A DNA stretch of 64,000 nucleotides from Perlabentimonas sp034003245 (GCA_034003245.1 JAVEYY010000004.1:85594-149593); one strand, 5' to 3'. Positions 1 through 9,248 are shown, counted from the first letter of the stretch. Notes: a model not told the origin generated them from the letters alone. Translations and numbers: made by a program.

Positions 1-282
1 GTTATTGGAATTACACGATATGGTAGGCGCGTGCTTGAGTTTGACCATGACCAAACCCGAAGCCATAGCCCCATAATTCATAAGATGGGTAAGGTGATAA
101 TAATCGAAAGTAAATCGATAAGTGAGTATCTGCGTCAGCTCGAGGAAATTGGTGAGGATATCACCGAATACGAGAGCATTTGGGGTTACTCCATTGGCGA
201 AACAGAGCCTCGGTTACCAATATACGAGTATCCAGAGTACGAATTTGTAATAACACAAGAACTTACCAACCTTGAGGTGTAA
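1..282 (+). CDS. 3' end of an unrecognised gene, cut by the window edge
   Basis: A reading frame is open from base 1 to the stop at 280-282. A GTG at 31 could be a start, but the codons before it (VIGITRYGRR) are in frame and look protein-like, so I read this as the C-terminal 93 residues of a longer protein that begins outside the window. The visible part is charged, rich in Glu and Tyr (for example YEYPEYEFV near the end), and shows no membrane segment or known motif. I do not recognise the family. About 250 bp without a gene separates it from the next gene on the same strand. Confidence 0.5.
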   Translation, partial: VIGITRYGRRVLEFDHDQTRSHSPIIHKMGKVIIIESKSISEYLRQLEEIGEDITEYESIWGYSIGETEPRLPIYEYPEYEFVITQELTNLEV

Positions 283-501
283 CCATTTATCAAATAAAAT
301 TGCAGTTTTATCAAACTACATTCTCCACTAAATATCAAAATCCTTCAAAGAAACAGTAAAAACTCCTTTCAAAAAGCAAGCCTATTGCATACTAATATTA
401 TGAATTCTAGTGATATAAAATGAGATTAACCAAAAGAGTATTCCTTGCCTATTTAGCAGATTATCGAATTGGGTGGATTAGTCTCAAACCTATAATTTAC
501 C

Positions 502-509
502 TATTTTTG
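502..509 (+). promoter_or_regulatory. Bacteroidota -7 box upstream of the FGE-like gene
   Basis: TATTTTTG matches the Bacteroidota -7 consensus TAnnTTTG and lies 26 bp before the ATG at 536. No good -33 TTTG is found at the usual 19-21 bp spacing (only a weak TTG near 468), so this is a tentative promoter for the two-gene unit 536-5296. The rest of 283-535 shows nothing else recognisable. Confidence 0.35.
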
Positions 510-535
510 GAAATGTTAGAATTATACTAATAACA

Positions 536-2797
536 ATGAACCGAAAATTACTGCTTTTCATCTTCACCTGCTTTACTCTTCTTATTTCTAGTTATTCTGA
601 GAGTTATGCACAAGGTTTTATGAACACCACTCCAATTGTTGTGCAATCCGAGAATATCACTAAAGACAAGGTTGTTAAGATCCTAGAGAAAAACGACAGG
701 TACTTCACCGAGCTAGAAATTAGAGCCCTTATAGATAGTGTTGTGCAATATAATGCCAGCTTAGATATCCAAATCCACAATACCATCGACCAAAGACAGT
801 TGCTATTGGACACCCGTCAGCGATTACTTCAGCAAAAAAACTACATAAAGTTAACCGATCAGCTATCCGAGGCCGAAGCAAATTATGCCGAAATCCTCGC
901 CGATATTAAGAAGAGCGTTGGTGGCATTCCATATAAGGGATTTTATGTATGCCTTATTAAAAATATAAGCCCAATGGATGATCCTGAACAGCTTATTGAA
1001 AGGGCAAAGGCATACATTACACCTATTGCTGTTGAAGATATTATGGGATATCATATCCAGTCGGTTACTGAGCTATATCGAAAAGAGGGCTTCGATGATC
1101 AGTTTTACTCTTATATTAAGGAACAGATTAGCGGGAAACTTGAGGTTGAAACCAAGTTTCATCATGCAATAAATCCTGCCGACAGAGTTTTTTGGTATGC
1201 TTGCAAGGTTTCTGTATCGCCACTCGATGAAAAGCTAAAAACAAATAAGGTAGAGGTAGCCAACGAAAACACCAATGTTTTAGTGTTGAATGCGCTAAAG
1301 GAGACCGATATTCGTGGAAGGGTTACTTTAGTAGGTTTTAAACGATCAATTGCCAACGAGGTAGAGAGTTTAGTTAAGAGCAACAGGTTGGCTGTTGAGA
1401 ACGAGAACAATAGTGTAAATACTCGAAAAGAGAGTATTATCAGCAATGGCCAACAAAAGCTGGAAGAGTTGGTGGTTACCATAAAGCAGTTGCAGCTCCA
1501 AATTCAGCAAGCGCATATTAGCCTACAAAAGATTATTGAGGTAAGCACTCCAGTTAAATATCAAAAAGACAATATGGCTGCAAGCGTAGAGGCAGCCGAT
1601 AAGTTTTTGCTTGGGAAAATTAAGGAACTACTGGATAAGGAGTTAAATTTTAGGGAGATGAAGTTACAGGCTGAGTGGGAAAGAGTAATTGCAACTCCCG
1701 GCAATCCTAGACTTGCCATTTCGAACAATGTGGTTGAGTTGAAAAATCAGCTTGAAACCAATTACGGCAAGATAGAGCAGTTTATTGAAGTGGCTGAACT
1801 GTTTAATGATGATCTGTCGCTTGAGCAGGGTCGAAAGGTAACACATCATCGTTTTGTTGATCGGATGTGGGTTTTCCTTGAACCGCTCTCAGCAGGCTTC
1901 AAGTTGCACGTTGTGGCTCAGTTTAGGATTGGAAAAGAGGTAACCACATCATTAGCAGATAATATAGTAGATAACAAGGTAGACACCTCACAGTCTAGCA
2001 ATGACGATAAAGAAAAATGCAATTCCTCTCCCACTCCTCAAAAGCCTTCGACTTCTATTCTGGAGCCAATTGTTGTGGAGGTTGACGGGCATGTTATCGA
2101 AATGGTTGGGGTAAGTGGAGCAACCTTTACCATGGGCTGTACTGCAGAGCAGGGTAGCGATTGCTGGAGCAATGAGAACCCCGCTCGCGAGGTTACCATC
2201 AACGATTTTTACATTGGCAAGTACGAGGTAACGCAGGCACTTTGGGTGGCTGTAATGAGCTCATCGAGTAAACCAGAAAATCCAAGCCATTTTAAGGGAT
2301 GCGATTACTGCCCGGTTGAGAATGTGAGCTGGAACGAGGTTCAGCAATTCATTAAGCGGTTGAATGAGCTTACCGGGCTCACATTTCGACTTCCCTCTGA
2401 AGCCGAGTGGGAATTTGCCGCTCGTGGAGGCAGTAAGAGCCAGCACTATAAGTATTCGGGCAGCAATACTGCAATTGACGTTGCCTGGCATTACCCCAAT
2501 AGCAAACGAAGAACACAATCAATAGGTAGTTCAAAGCCCAACGAATTAGGCATTCACGATATGAGCGGAAACGTGTCAGAGTGGTGCGAGGATGATTGGC
2601 ATTTATACTTGGGCGCAAATCCCGATGGAAAAGCTTGGATCGATTCTCCGCGAGATTCGCGTAGAATTCACAGGGGTGGTAACTGGACTAACGAGGCCAT
2701 AAACTGTCGCGTTTCGAGCAGGCAAAATGAATCGCCTTGGAATAGTAACCATGCAATAGGTTTCCGACTTGCATTAAGCAAAAAGTTAAAACTTTAA
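536..2797 (+). CDS. Secreted coiled-coil protein with C-terminal FGE-sulfatase (SUMF1/EgtB/PvdO-like) domain
   Basis: This 753-residue protein has a type I signal peptide (basic MNRK, hydrophobic LLLFIFTCFTLLIS, cleavage near SYAQG). Residues about 30-500 are mostly helical with coiled-coil-like stretches, such as residues 300-330 (QQKLEELVVTIKQLQLQIQQ), and match no family I know. Residues about 511-750 are an FGE-sulfatase domain: GATFTMGC, YEVTQALW, PVENVSWNEVQQF, RLPSEAEWEFAARGG, GNVSEWCEDDW and HRGGNW followed by GFRLA. The family includes sulfatase-activating and ergothioneine enzymes, but many Bacteroidota secreted members have no known enzymatic role, and no sulfatase is nearby. The gene lies 45 bp upstream of the MACPF gene on the same strand, so the two are probably co-transcribed. 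Activity is unknown; the domain call is secure. Confidence 0.85.
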   Translation: MNRKLLLFIFTCFTLLISSYSESYAQGFMNTTPIVVQSENITKDKVVKILEKNDRYFTELEIRALIDSVVQYNASLDIQIHNTIDQRQLLLDTRQRLLQQKNYIKLTDQLSEAEANYAEILADIKKSVGGIPYKGFYVCLIKNISPMDDPEQLIERAKAYITPIAVEDIMGYHIQSVTELYRKEGFDDQFYSYIKEQISGKLEVETKFHHAINPADRVFWYACKVSVSPLDEKLKTNKVEVANENTNVLVLNALKETDIRGRVTLVGFKRSIANEVESLVKSNRLAVENENNSVNTRKESIISNGQQKLEELVVTIKQLQLQIQQAHISLQKIIEVSTPVKYQKDNMAASVEAADKFLLGKIKELLDKELNFREMKLQAEWERVIATPGNPRLAISNNVVELKNQLETNYGKIEQFIEVAELFNDDLSLEQGRKVTHHRFVDRMWVFLEPLSAGFKLHVVAQFRIGKEVTTSLADNIVDNKVDTSQSSNDDKEKCNSSPTPQKPSTSILEPIVVEVDGHVIEMVGVSGATFTMGCTAEQGSDCWSNENPAREVTINDFYIGKYEVTQALWVAVMSSSSKPENPSHFKGCDYCPVENVSWNEVQQFIKRLNELTGLTFRLPSEAEWEFAARGGSKSQHYKYSGSNTAIDVAWHYPNSKRRTQSIGSSKPNELGIHDMSGNVSEWCEDDWHLYLGANPDGKAWIDSPRDSRRIHRGGNWTNEAINCRVSSRQNESPWNSNHAIGFRLALSKKLKL

Positions 2798-2842
2798 TAC
2801 GAATATTCAATCTTTACATCAACCAATACAAAATGTAAATTT

Positions 2843-5296
2843 ATGAGAATTAGATCACTTCTTATTTTGTTGGCTGCATTTCTGATGCAGTTGAATTCAT
2901 CCAGGGCTCAGAATGAGCTGGCTCCTGGCCTCGATATCGTAGGCTATGGCTACAATATTTTTGGCAAATTTGCCGACAACGAGAGCCTTAAACCCTACCC
3001 TCTTTTCAATTTTGGTGAGGATAGGGTTGTTCCTGTTGGCGGACGCCGCTATGATGTTCCTCAGTTTGTAATGCTTGAAAACATTGGTAAAAAAGAAGTT
3101 ACTGAAGTTTCTGGCTCTAACGAACGGGAGTTTACTAAGAATTACAGTATTTCTGTTGGCCTTGATATTGATGCTGCGGTTTTTGGGGCTTCTGTGAATA
3201 CTGCCATTGATAAAAGTTGGGGTGGTAAAGAGCGAAACTTTTTCCACACCATACGCGATGCCAACAGAACTTGGCGTATTAGCATCGACCGTAGGGTTAA
3301 CCTAAGGGATATTCTTGATCCTGCAGCCAAGAATGATATCGACAAAATGGATCCAGCCGAGCTTTTCGACCTTTACGGAACCCACTTTGTTGCTAGCGCA
3401 TTTCTAGGTGGACGTTCGGATTTCACGAGCGTAACTCGAGTAACCGAAAAGTATACCGAGCAGGATATTAAAGTTGCCGTTTCGGCTAAATACAAGGTTG
3501 TAAGTGCTAATGTGGAAACTAACTTCTCTAACAAGGAGAAGGAGATTGAGTCTAACACAAGGACTGAACTTACTGTAACTGGTGGTAACTCTGAATATGC
3601 TGGGAATATCCATGATTTTAATATGTACAAGCTTTGGGCCGATGGAATTAGGGAGCTACCTGTTCTCTGCGACTTTGAAAAGGGAAGTCTTCGTCCCATC
3701 TGGGATTTGACCGATAATCCTACCCGTAAAGCCCAGCTTGAGGCTGCTTTTAACGAATTGATTAAAATGTACCCTATTCCCGAGGCCATTGCCGACTTGG
3801 TAACGATCAAAAACGAGGTTTTTATGGTGAAGAACAAGGCCGCTGGTTTATACTGGGATTTCTCTGGATATGGCGATAATGCAGAAAAAAAAGGAGGAAA
3901 GCTAAAACTTTGGACAAAGGATAATGACACCAACAAGAATCAGGGATTCGATAGAATTTTTAGGATTATTCCCCATGAGTTGGAAGCAGGCTGGGTGTAT
4001 ATTCAACCCCAGCATACTTACCATGTGCTTGATGTAACTGGTGGTGTGAAAACCCCAAATGCCGAGATTCAACTATGGGACTTGGGTAATACCAATTTAG
4101 CACAGCTGTTTAGAATGGAACCAGTTGACAGGGAACCCAACACATACTACATTAAGGCCAAAAACAGCGATTTATACCTTGAAGCACCAAAAAATGAGGT
4201 GCGTACCGTAATTGTTCAGAACAAGTTTACAGGAGCCGATAATCAGAAATGGGTGTTTGAAGAATTTAATCCCGCTAACATTGTGCAGCCAAGTCAAGAT
4301 TACTATGCCATATACCTTGCTGGATCAAATAAGGCTTGGGACTTCCCTGGAACGTACCCTGATGTGAGGGAGAATAAGCTACAGCTTTGGAGCGCAAGAG
4401 GCGATCAGATTGGCGATAGGTTGTACCGAATAGCCAAGGAGAAGGATTTCTTCGTAATCCGCCCCGATCATCACCATAACTACCTGCTAACAGGGAAAAA
4501 GAATGCCCAGCTAACAACTGCTTCGCAAAAACGTGAGGATAATCAGCAGTTTACATTTATATATGGCGGCCAACCTATGGCATACCATATAGTGCACAAG
4601 GAAACGGGACAGGTAATAGGTGCTGAACCCAATAGGCTTAGCGCCGATGGCTGTCAGGTAAAACTCTACGCTTTCAATGGTGGCGAGAGCCAGCGCTGGG
4701 AGCTACGGAAGCAAAACAGAAAAAGACCACTCCACGAAGGCACTTATTGTATTAAGGTCACCCATTCCAATAAGTATATCGATCTTCCAGGAAATGATCA
4801 GCAAAGCAATAAGAATGGCGCCAATGTGCAGATTTGGGATATGGATGGAGGAAAGGATAGAATTGTGAAGTTTATCCCCACCGATCATCCCCAGTACTAT
4901 AAGGTTCAGTTCCAAAACGGAGGGCGATTCCTTGATGTTGGTGGGGCGTGGAGCGTAAAGGATATGAATCTTGCCGACCAAGCAAAGTGGCAGGCTTGGG
5001 ATAAGAGTGGGCGTAAGGGAAGTCGCCCCGATAGGCTAAAGAAAAACGATGAGGGTGCAAATATTCACGTTTGGGAGAACAACAATAAAAATAATCAGGC
5101 ATGGAGGATTGTCTCCCTTGGCAACAATGGATTTGCATTAATAAACAGGCATAGTGGCAAAGCCATGGACGTGCAGGGTGGAAAAACCGATGCGAATGGC
5201 TCTAATGTGCATCAGTGGTACTATAATAAAGATAATAAAGGTCAACATTTTAAGTTGATACAAGCCGAGGATAAAAAGGAGTATAAGGCAGATTAA
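2843..5296 (+). CDS. Secreted MACPF (perforin-like) protein with ricin-type trefoil repeats
   Basis: The 817-residue protein has a signal peptide (MRIRSLLILLAAFLMQL, cleavage near SRAQ) without a lipobox. The MACPF signature YGTHF-x6-GG is present at residues 178-190 (YGTHFVASAFLGG) inside a region (about 60-310) with the expected alternation of beta strands. From about residue 325 to 805 there are at least seven QxW-like ricin repeats (KLKLW, EIQLW, KLQLW, QVKLY, NVQIW, NIHVW, NVHQW), enough for two to three beta-trefoils, which in other proteins bind glycans. MACPF domains form membrane pores; some secreted Bacteroidales MACPF proteins kill related strains. That this one is an antibacterial toxin or host-directed pore former is inference. 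No immunity-type gene is obvious next to it. It follows the FGE-like gene by 45 bp and ends in a strong terminator. Confidence 0.88.
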   Translation: MRIRSLLILLAAFLMQLNSSRAQNELAPGLDIVGYGYNIFGKFADNESLKPYPLFNFGEDRVVPVGGRRYDVPQFVMLENIGKKEVTEVSGSNEREFTKNYSISVGLDIDAAVFGASVNTAIDKSWGGKERNFFHTIRDANRTWRISIDRRVNLRDILDPAAKNDIDKMDPAELFDLYGTHFVASAFLGGRSDFTSVTRVTEKYTEQDIKVAVSAKYKVVSANVETNFSNKEKEIESNTRTELTVTGGNSEYAGNIHDFNMYKLWADGIRELPVLCDFEKGSLRPIWDLTDNPTRKAQLEAAFNELIKMYPIPEAIADLVTIKNEVFMVKNKAAGLYWDFSGYGDNAEKKGGKLKLWTKDNDTNKNQGFDRIFRIIPHELEAGWVYIQPQHTYHVLDVTGGVKTPNAEIQLWDLGNTNLAQLFRMEPVDREPNTYYIKAKNSDLYLEAPKNEVRTVIVQNKFTGADNQKWVFEEFNPANIVQPSQDYYAIYLAGSNKAWDFPGTYPDVRENKLQLWSARGDQIGDRLYRIAKEKDFFVIRPDHHHNYLLTGKKNAQLTTASQKREDNQQFTFIYGGQPMAYHIVHKETGQVIGAEPNRLSADGCQVKLYAFNGGESQRWELRKQNRKRPLHEGTYCIKVTHSNKYIDLPGNDQQSNKNGANVQIWDMDGGKDRIVKFIPTDHPQYYKVQFQNGGRFLDVGGAWSVKDMNLADQAKWQAWDKSGRKGSRPDRLKKNDEGANIHVWENNNKNNQAWRIVSLGNNGFALINRHSGKAMDVQGGKTDANGSNVHQWYYNKDNKGQHFKLIQAEDKKEYKAD

Positions 5297-5318
5297 TGGT
5301 GAACTTTTTTTTATAAGG

Positions 5319-5348
5319 AAAGCCCTCGAGCAAAATCGAGGGCTTTTT
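5319..5348. terminator. Rho-independent terminator after the MACPF gene
   Basis: Inverted repeat AAGCCCTCGA / TCGAGGGCTT (5320-5329 and 5336-5345) with a 6-base loop and a T-run after it on the plus strand. It also lies 17 bp past the end of xerD on the minus strand, with A/T-rich flanks on that side, so it may serve both converging genes. Confidence 0.85.
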
Positions 5349-5364
5349 ATGTGCTAACGACTCA

Positions 5365-6267
5365 TTACTTGCCTGTCCGTGGATGAAACCGGTTTATGGT
5401 ATCCTTGAGGTACTCCCGGTCTAAGTGGGTATAGATTTCGGTGGTGACAATTGACTCATGCCCCAGCATCTCCTGTACAACACGAATATCGGCACCACCC
5501 TCCACCAGATGTGTGGCAAATGAATGGCGGAGCGTATGTGGGCTAATGGTTTTTTCTATGCCCGCATCGCGGGCTGCGTTTTTCACAATGGTGAATATCA
5601 TTTCGCGGGTAAGCTTTTTGCCACGCCGGTTTAGGAATACAATATTTTCCGATGATTTATCGATCTTTGGCAAGGAGTGCCTATCGGGCATATACATCTT
5701 AATCTCCTTAATGGCCTTCTGGCCAATGGGCACCAATCGCTCCTTATCGCCTTTACCCAAGACCTTAACAAACCCCTCATCGAAGTGCAGATCGGTAAGC
5801 CTAAGGTTCACCAACTCCGAAACCCGCAATCCACAGCTGTATAGCGTTTCCAAAATGGCCTTGTTCCGTTGTCCCTCACTTTTGCTCAGGTCAAAGGTGG
5901 CAATCATACTATCAATTTCCTCAACGGTCAGAAATTCTGGCAGCTTACGAGTCATTTTTGGGCCATTAATGAGTTCTGTTGGATCAATATCAATTGCCTC
6001 CTCCACCATCATGTATTTGTAAAAGCCCTTTACGCCCGAAAGTATTCTGGCCTGCGACCGATGGTTGTAATTTTGTTCCTGTATATACTCCAGGAATTGG
6101 CTGATATCATCGGCACTCAGCGCTTCGGGCTCTTTACCCAATCTATCCTCAGCAAATGTGCAAAGCACTCGCATATCGCGTATGTAAGCGCTTATGGAGT
6201 TATCGGCGAGCGATTTTTCGAGTCGTAAAAAACGGACGTAATCCTCAATGGCAAGTTCCCAGCTCAT
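5365..6267 (-). CDS. xerD: Tyrosine recombinase XerD
   Basis: This 300-residue protein has the usual length and two-domain layout of XerC/XerD: an N-terminal SAM-like DNA-binding domain (about 1-90) and a catalytic domain (about 110-295). The catalytic set is complete: R148 (GLRVSEL), K172 (GKGDKER), H244 and R247 (SPHTLRHSFATH), H270 (MLGHESIVTT) and Tyr279 (IYTHLD). XerC/D pairs resolve chromosome dimers at dif near the terminus. A stand-alone position away from any mobile element and divergent from pyk fits the housekeeping role. I call it XerD rather than an integrase because of size, complete motifs and the absence of integron or phage genes. Confidence 0.9.
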   Translation of the reverse strand: MSWELAIEDYVRFLRLEKSLADNSISAYIRDMRVLCTFAEDRLGKEPEALSADDISQFLEYIQEQNYNHRSQARILSGVKGFYKYMMVEEAIDIDPTELINGPKMTRKLPEFLTVEEIDSMIATFDLSKSEGQRNKAILETLYSCGLRVSELVNLRLTDLHFDEGFVKVLGKGDKERLVPIGQKAIKEIKMYMPDRHSLPKIDKSSENIVFLNRRGKKLTREMIFTIVKNAARDAGIEKTISPHTLRHSFATHLVEGGADIRVVQEMLGHESIVTTEIYTHLDREYLKDTINRFHPRTGK

Positions 6268-6286
6268 GGCAATTGTTTTTTGAACG

Positions 6287-6294
6287 CAAAATTA
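6287..6294 (-). promoter_or_regulatory. Bacteroidota -7 box for xerD
   Basis: Read on the minus strand the bases are TAATTTTG, matching TAnnTTTG, 20 bp before the xerD ATG. No clear -33 element sits at the usual spacing. Confidence 0.4.
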
Positions 6295-6307
6295 GCTAAT
6301 TGTTTTT

Positions 6308-6329
6308 ATTTGCTCCTGTGTGAGCAAAT
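6308..6329. repeat. Perfect 8-bp inverted repeat between xerD and pyk
   Basis: ATTTGCTC and GAGCAAAT are separated by 6 bp. The repeat lies just upstream of the xerD -7 box and 45 bp before the pyk -33 box, a position suited to an operator acting on either gene. The regulator is unknown. Confidence 0.45.
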
Positions 6330-6373
6330 CTAATGCTTACGGGGATACAATAATTGAACATAAGGTAAAGAGC

Positions 6374-6404
6374 TTTGCAGCATTTTGCAAATCAGCTATC
6401 TTTG
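6374..6404 (+). promoter_or_regulatory. Promoter of pyk
   Basis: TTTG at 6374-6377 and TATCTTTG at 6397-6404 are separated by 19 bp, a full match to the Bacteroidota -33/-7 consensus. Transcription would start near 6410, giving a short leader before the ATG at 6436. Confidence 0.75.
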
Positions 6405-6435
6405 CTAAACTCATCAAAATATAAAAAAAAGGGAT

Positions 6436-7854
6436 ATGCTAAAGAAAACCAAGATTGTAGCCACCATTTCGGATAAGAAGTGTGAGGTGGAATTTATTCG
6501 TGAGCTATTTGAAGCGGGTATGAATGTGGTTCGACTCAATACAGCCCACTTGGGCTTCGATCAGGCTAAACGAGTAATTGATAATGTCCGTAGAGTTTCC
6601 GACCGCATAGCAATCCTTATCGACACCAAGGGACCCGAGATTCGCACTTCGGCATTTGGCGCTGAGCTCGAGGTTAAAACTGGCGATACAGTAAAGGTAT
6701 ATGGCAATCCAATGGGGCACACTGGCGAGGATATTCTCTACGTTTCGTATCCCAATATTACCAAGGAGGTTAAAAAGGGAGCTTACCTACTTATTGATGA
6801 TGGCGAGATTGAGCTGCGGGTGGTTGAGAATACAGGAACATACCTAGAGTGCCAAGCTACAAACCATGGGGTTATCAAGTTTCGGAAGAGCGTGAATATT
6901 CCCAACGTTTCCATTGATTTGCCATCGCTAACCGAGAAGGATAAGCAGTTTATTGAGTTTGCCATCGCCAATAAACTCGATTTTATTGCTCACTCCTTTG
7001 TGCGCACCAAGCAGGATGTAATTGACATTAAGAATATCATTAAAAAGCATAACAGCGATATTAAGATAATTGCCAAGATTGAAAATCAGCAGGGTGTCGA
7101 TAATATTGATGAGATATTGGATCACACCTATGGCATTATGGTAGCTAGGGGTGATTTAGGCATTGAGATTCCTGCCGAGAAAATTCCCCCCATTCAACGT
7201 TATCTTATAAACAAATGCGTTGAGAGCAAGAAACCAGTAATTATTGCCACCCAGATGCTACACACCATGATTGAGCATCCTCGCCCAACTCGAGCAGAGA
7301 TAAACGATGTGGCAAGCGCCATTTATCAACGTGCCGATGCCATAATGCTTAGCGGTGAAACCGCTTACGGCCAATACCCCGTTGATGCGGTTAAAACCAT
7401 GACTCGGGTTGCTCAGGAGGTGGAGTGCATGCTTAGTGCCGATCCCGATATTCCCCTTACCCGCATCCACAATATGGTTACAGCTACCCTTGCCCGCAAC
7501 GCGGTTAGAGCGTGTGGTACATTACCAATCAAGGCCATAGTTGTTGATACTATGTCGGGACGAACAGGCCGATACCTTTCGGCATTTAGGGGCAAAGTTC
7601 CAGTTTACGCCATGTGTTACAATGCAACCGTAATGCGCCAGCTGGCGCTGTCGTTTGGTATTTTGGCAAACTACATGGATATTACCGAAAGCCGCGATAG
7701 CTTCCTTAGCGACGCTATATCGACCCTAGTGGAAAACAAGAAAATTACCGAGGACGATATGGTACTGGTTGTGGGCGGAAGCTTTGGTCCAGGTAATGGA
7801 GCCTCGTTTATGGAGATTAGCGAGGTGAAAAATCTTATGATAAAGCATAAGTAG
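6436..7854 (+). CDS. pyk: Pyruvate kinase
   Basis: This 472-residue enzyme transfers phosphate from phosphoenolpyruvate to ADP, the last step of glycolysis in the cytoplasm. The N-terminus KTKIVATISDKKC is followed by GMNVVRLNTAHL, with Asn and His in the usual substrate-binding strand. The inserted B domain covers about 65-165. The active-site signature IIAKIENQQGVDN carries the catalytic Lys, MVARGDLGIEIP the metal-binding motif, and PVIIATQML and RAEINDVASAIYQ-ADAIMLSGETAYG the end of the barrel. The C-terminal domain (about 345-472) is the usual allosteric domain. Length is normal. It is transcribed alone from its own consensus promoter, divergent from xerD. Confidence 0.97.
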   Translation: MLKKTKIVATISDKKCEVEFIRELFEAGMNVVRLNTAHLGFDQAKRVIDNVRRVSDRIAILIDTKGPEIRTSAFGAELEVKTGDTVKVYGNPMGHTGEDILYVSYPNITKEVKKGAYLLIDDGEIELRVVENTGTYLECQATNHGVIKFRKSVNIPNVSIDLPSLTEKDKQFIEFAIANKLDFIAHSFVRTKQDVIDIKNIIKKHNSDIKIIAKIENQQGVDNIDEILDHTYGIMVARGDLGIEIPAEKIPPIQRYLINKCVESKKPVIIATQMLHTMIEHPRPTRAEINDVASAIYQRADAIMLSGETAYGQYPVDAVKTMTRVAQEVECMLSADPDIPLTRIHNMVTATLARNAVRACGTLPIKAIVVDTMSGRTGRYLSAFRGKVPVYAMCYNATVMRQLALSFGILANYMDITESRDSFLSDAISTLVENKKITEDDMVLVVGGSFGPGNGASFMEISEVKNLMIKHK

Positions 7855-7980
7855 ATTTGAATAATTCTGGTTGTGTGGTTTACCCTATTACAGGTGGTCA
7901 GTGAGCCCGCAGTATTGATCAGAGCAAGGTTAAGCATTAAATTCATGTTGAATTTTTGATTTTTTTACTCATGCCTTTGT

Positions 7981-9186
7981 ATGCACAGATTATTAGTTCT
8001 CCTTTTACTTTTATTTACAGCTACTGCTGGTTTTACCCAAAAGTTGCCCGTTAACTACTATCGCGGGCAGGCTGCAATAGATAATGGTGATTTAATAATT
8101 GCTGCTATTTGGCTCGACTCTGCAATTACATCAAATCCTCGTATTCCAACTCTTTTTGTTAAGAGAGGTGAAGTGTATTTTAGGGATAAAAGCTACCAGC
8201 AGGCGATTAAAATGTTTCAACAGGCAGAATCATTACGCAATGGCGTTGCATCCTACTGGTTGGCAAGAACATTCGCTGTACTTTCCGATACTACGAACAC
8301 ATTTCTGGAATTAGAAAAACACCTCTCTTCGCCAGTCAAAATGAGCGAACCCCGCATTCAGCTCGATACGGCTTTTGTTAACCTTAGGAGCACCCAGCAA
8401 TGGAAATCGTTATGGATGAATAGTTGGTACTCTCCAAACGAGCTTTTACTAGCCGATGTGGAGTATCACTTTTCGCGAAACGAATGGAATCATGCCTTAG
8501 ATTATTTAAATGAGCGAATGCATGGTAGAAGAGCCAACCATAGGCTTTTTGCTTTGCGGGGCGAGGCGTATTTCAATATCAGCAGCTATAAGGCAGCCGA
8601 AGCCGACTTTGCACAGGCTCTTCGTCGTAGCCGTCGGAATCATGGCTACATGACATGGTTGGCTCGAGCAAATATTATGCAGAATAAGTCCAAAAAGGCT
8701 ATAAGCCTTTTGAATCAGGCAATCGACCAGTCGGGTGGCGAACCAGAGTACTATAAGTGGCGATCGCAGGCATTCGCCAGCGATATGCAGCATGACAAAG
8801 CCATTGACGATATCAAATTCTACCTAACATTTTACCCAAAAAATATTGAGGCCATTGCAATGCTGGCTGGCTATGCCTTTGATAGCGGAAGGGATATTGA
8901 GGCTTTATTGCAGCTGGGCGCACTTATAAAAATTCAGCCCAATATTTATCAGCATTACCAAATGCGAGCAAAAATCTACGGGAAATCGGGGCATTGGGCT
9001 ATGGCCGAGTTGGATTTAAATGAAGCAATTAATCTTACCCAAAAAAACGCAGATGCATACCTCACCCGAGGGATTTGTCGCATTAATCTAGGTAAATCAT
9101 CCGATGCATGTAAAGATTTTAGCACTGCCTTAAAGTTAGGTAGCTATCAGGCGCAAGAGTTAATCTATAAGCATTGCCGAAAGTAG
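7981..9186 (+). CDS. Secreted TPR-repeat protein
   Basis: The 401-residue protein begins with a signal peptide (MHRLLVLLLLLFTATAGFTQ) and consists almost entirely of tetratricopeptide-like helix pairs. Clear units include the stretches around LFVKRGEVYFRDKSYQQA, LFALRGEAYFNISSYKAAEA, YLTRGICRINLGKSSDAC and others spaced by about 34 residues. TPR proteins act as protein-binding scaffolds, here in the periplasm. The specific partner cannot be told. It precedes the M1 aminopeptidase gene by 141 bp on the same strand; whether they share a transcript is unclear because a -7-like box lies between them. Confidence 0.8.
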   Translation: MHRLLVLLLLLFTATAGFTQKLPVNYYRGQAAIDNGDLIIAAIWLDSAITSNPRIPTLFVKRGEVYFRDKSYQQAIKMFQQAESLRNGVASYWLARTFAVLSDTTNTFLELEKHLSSPVKMSEPRIQLDTAFVNLRSTQQWKSLWMNSWYSPNELLLADVEYHFSRNEWNHALDYLNERMHGRRANHRLFALRGEAYFNISSYKAAEADFAQALRRSRRNHGYMTWLARANIMQNKSKKAISLLNQAIDQSGGEPEYYKWRSQAFASDMQHDKAIDDIKFYLTFYPKNIEAIAMLAGYAFDSGRDIEALLQLGALIKIQPNIYQHYQMRAKIYGKSGHWAMAELDLNEAINLTQKNADAYLTRGICRINLGKSSDACKDFSTALKLGSYQAQELIYKHCRK

Positions 9187-9248
9187 AACATAGGTTTTTT
9201 GGCTAAGCTTGTAGCAAAAACTAGGTTTTTTGATTTTCATTTCCCCCA

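Noticed and set aside
2072..2797. Genuine sulfatase-activating enzyme (FGE)
   Set aside because: The domain is secreted and fused to a coiled-coil region, and no sulfatase gene lies nearby; only the fold is claimed.
3373..3936. 187-codon open frame on the minus strand
   Set aside because: Lies entirely inside the MACPF gene, has no recognisable protein character and is explained by the codon pattern of the opposite strand.
5441..6022. 193-codon open frame on the plus strand
   Set aside because: Antisense to xerD, whose catalytic residues are all present in the other strand.
5365..6267. Integrase of a mobile element
   Set aside because: Size, complete XerC/D motifs and lack of attachment-site repeats or cargo fit the housekeeping recombinase.
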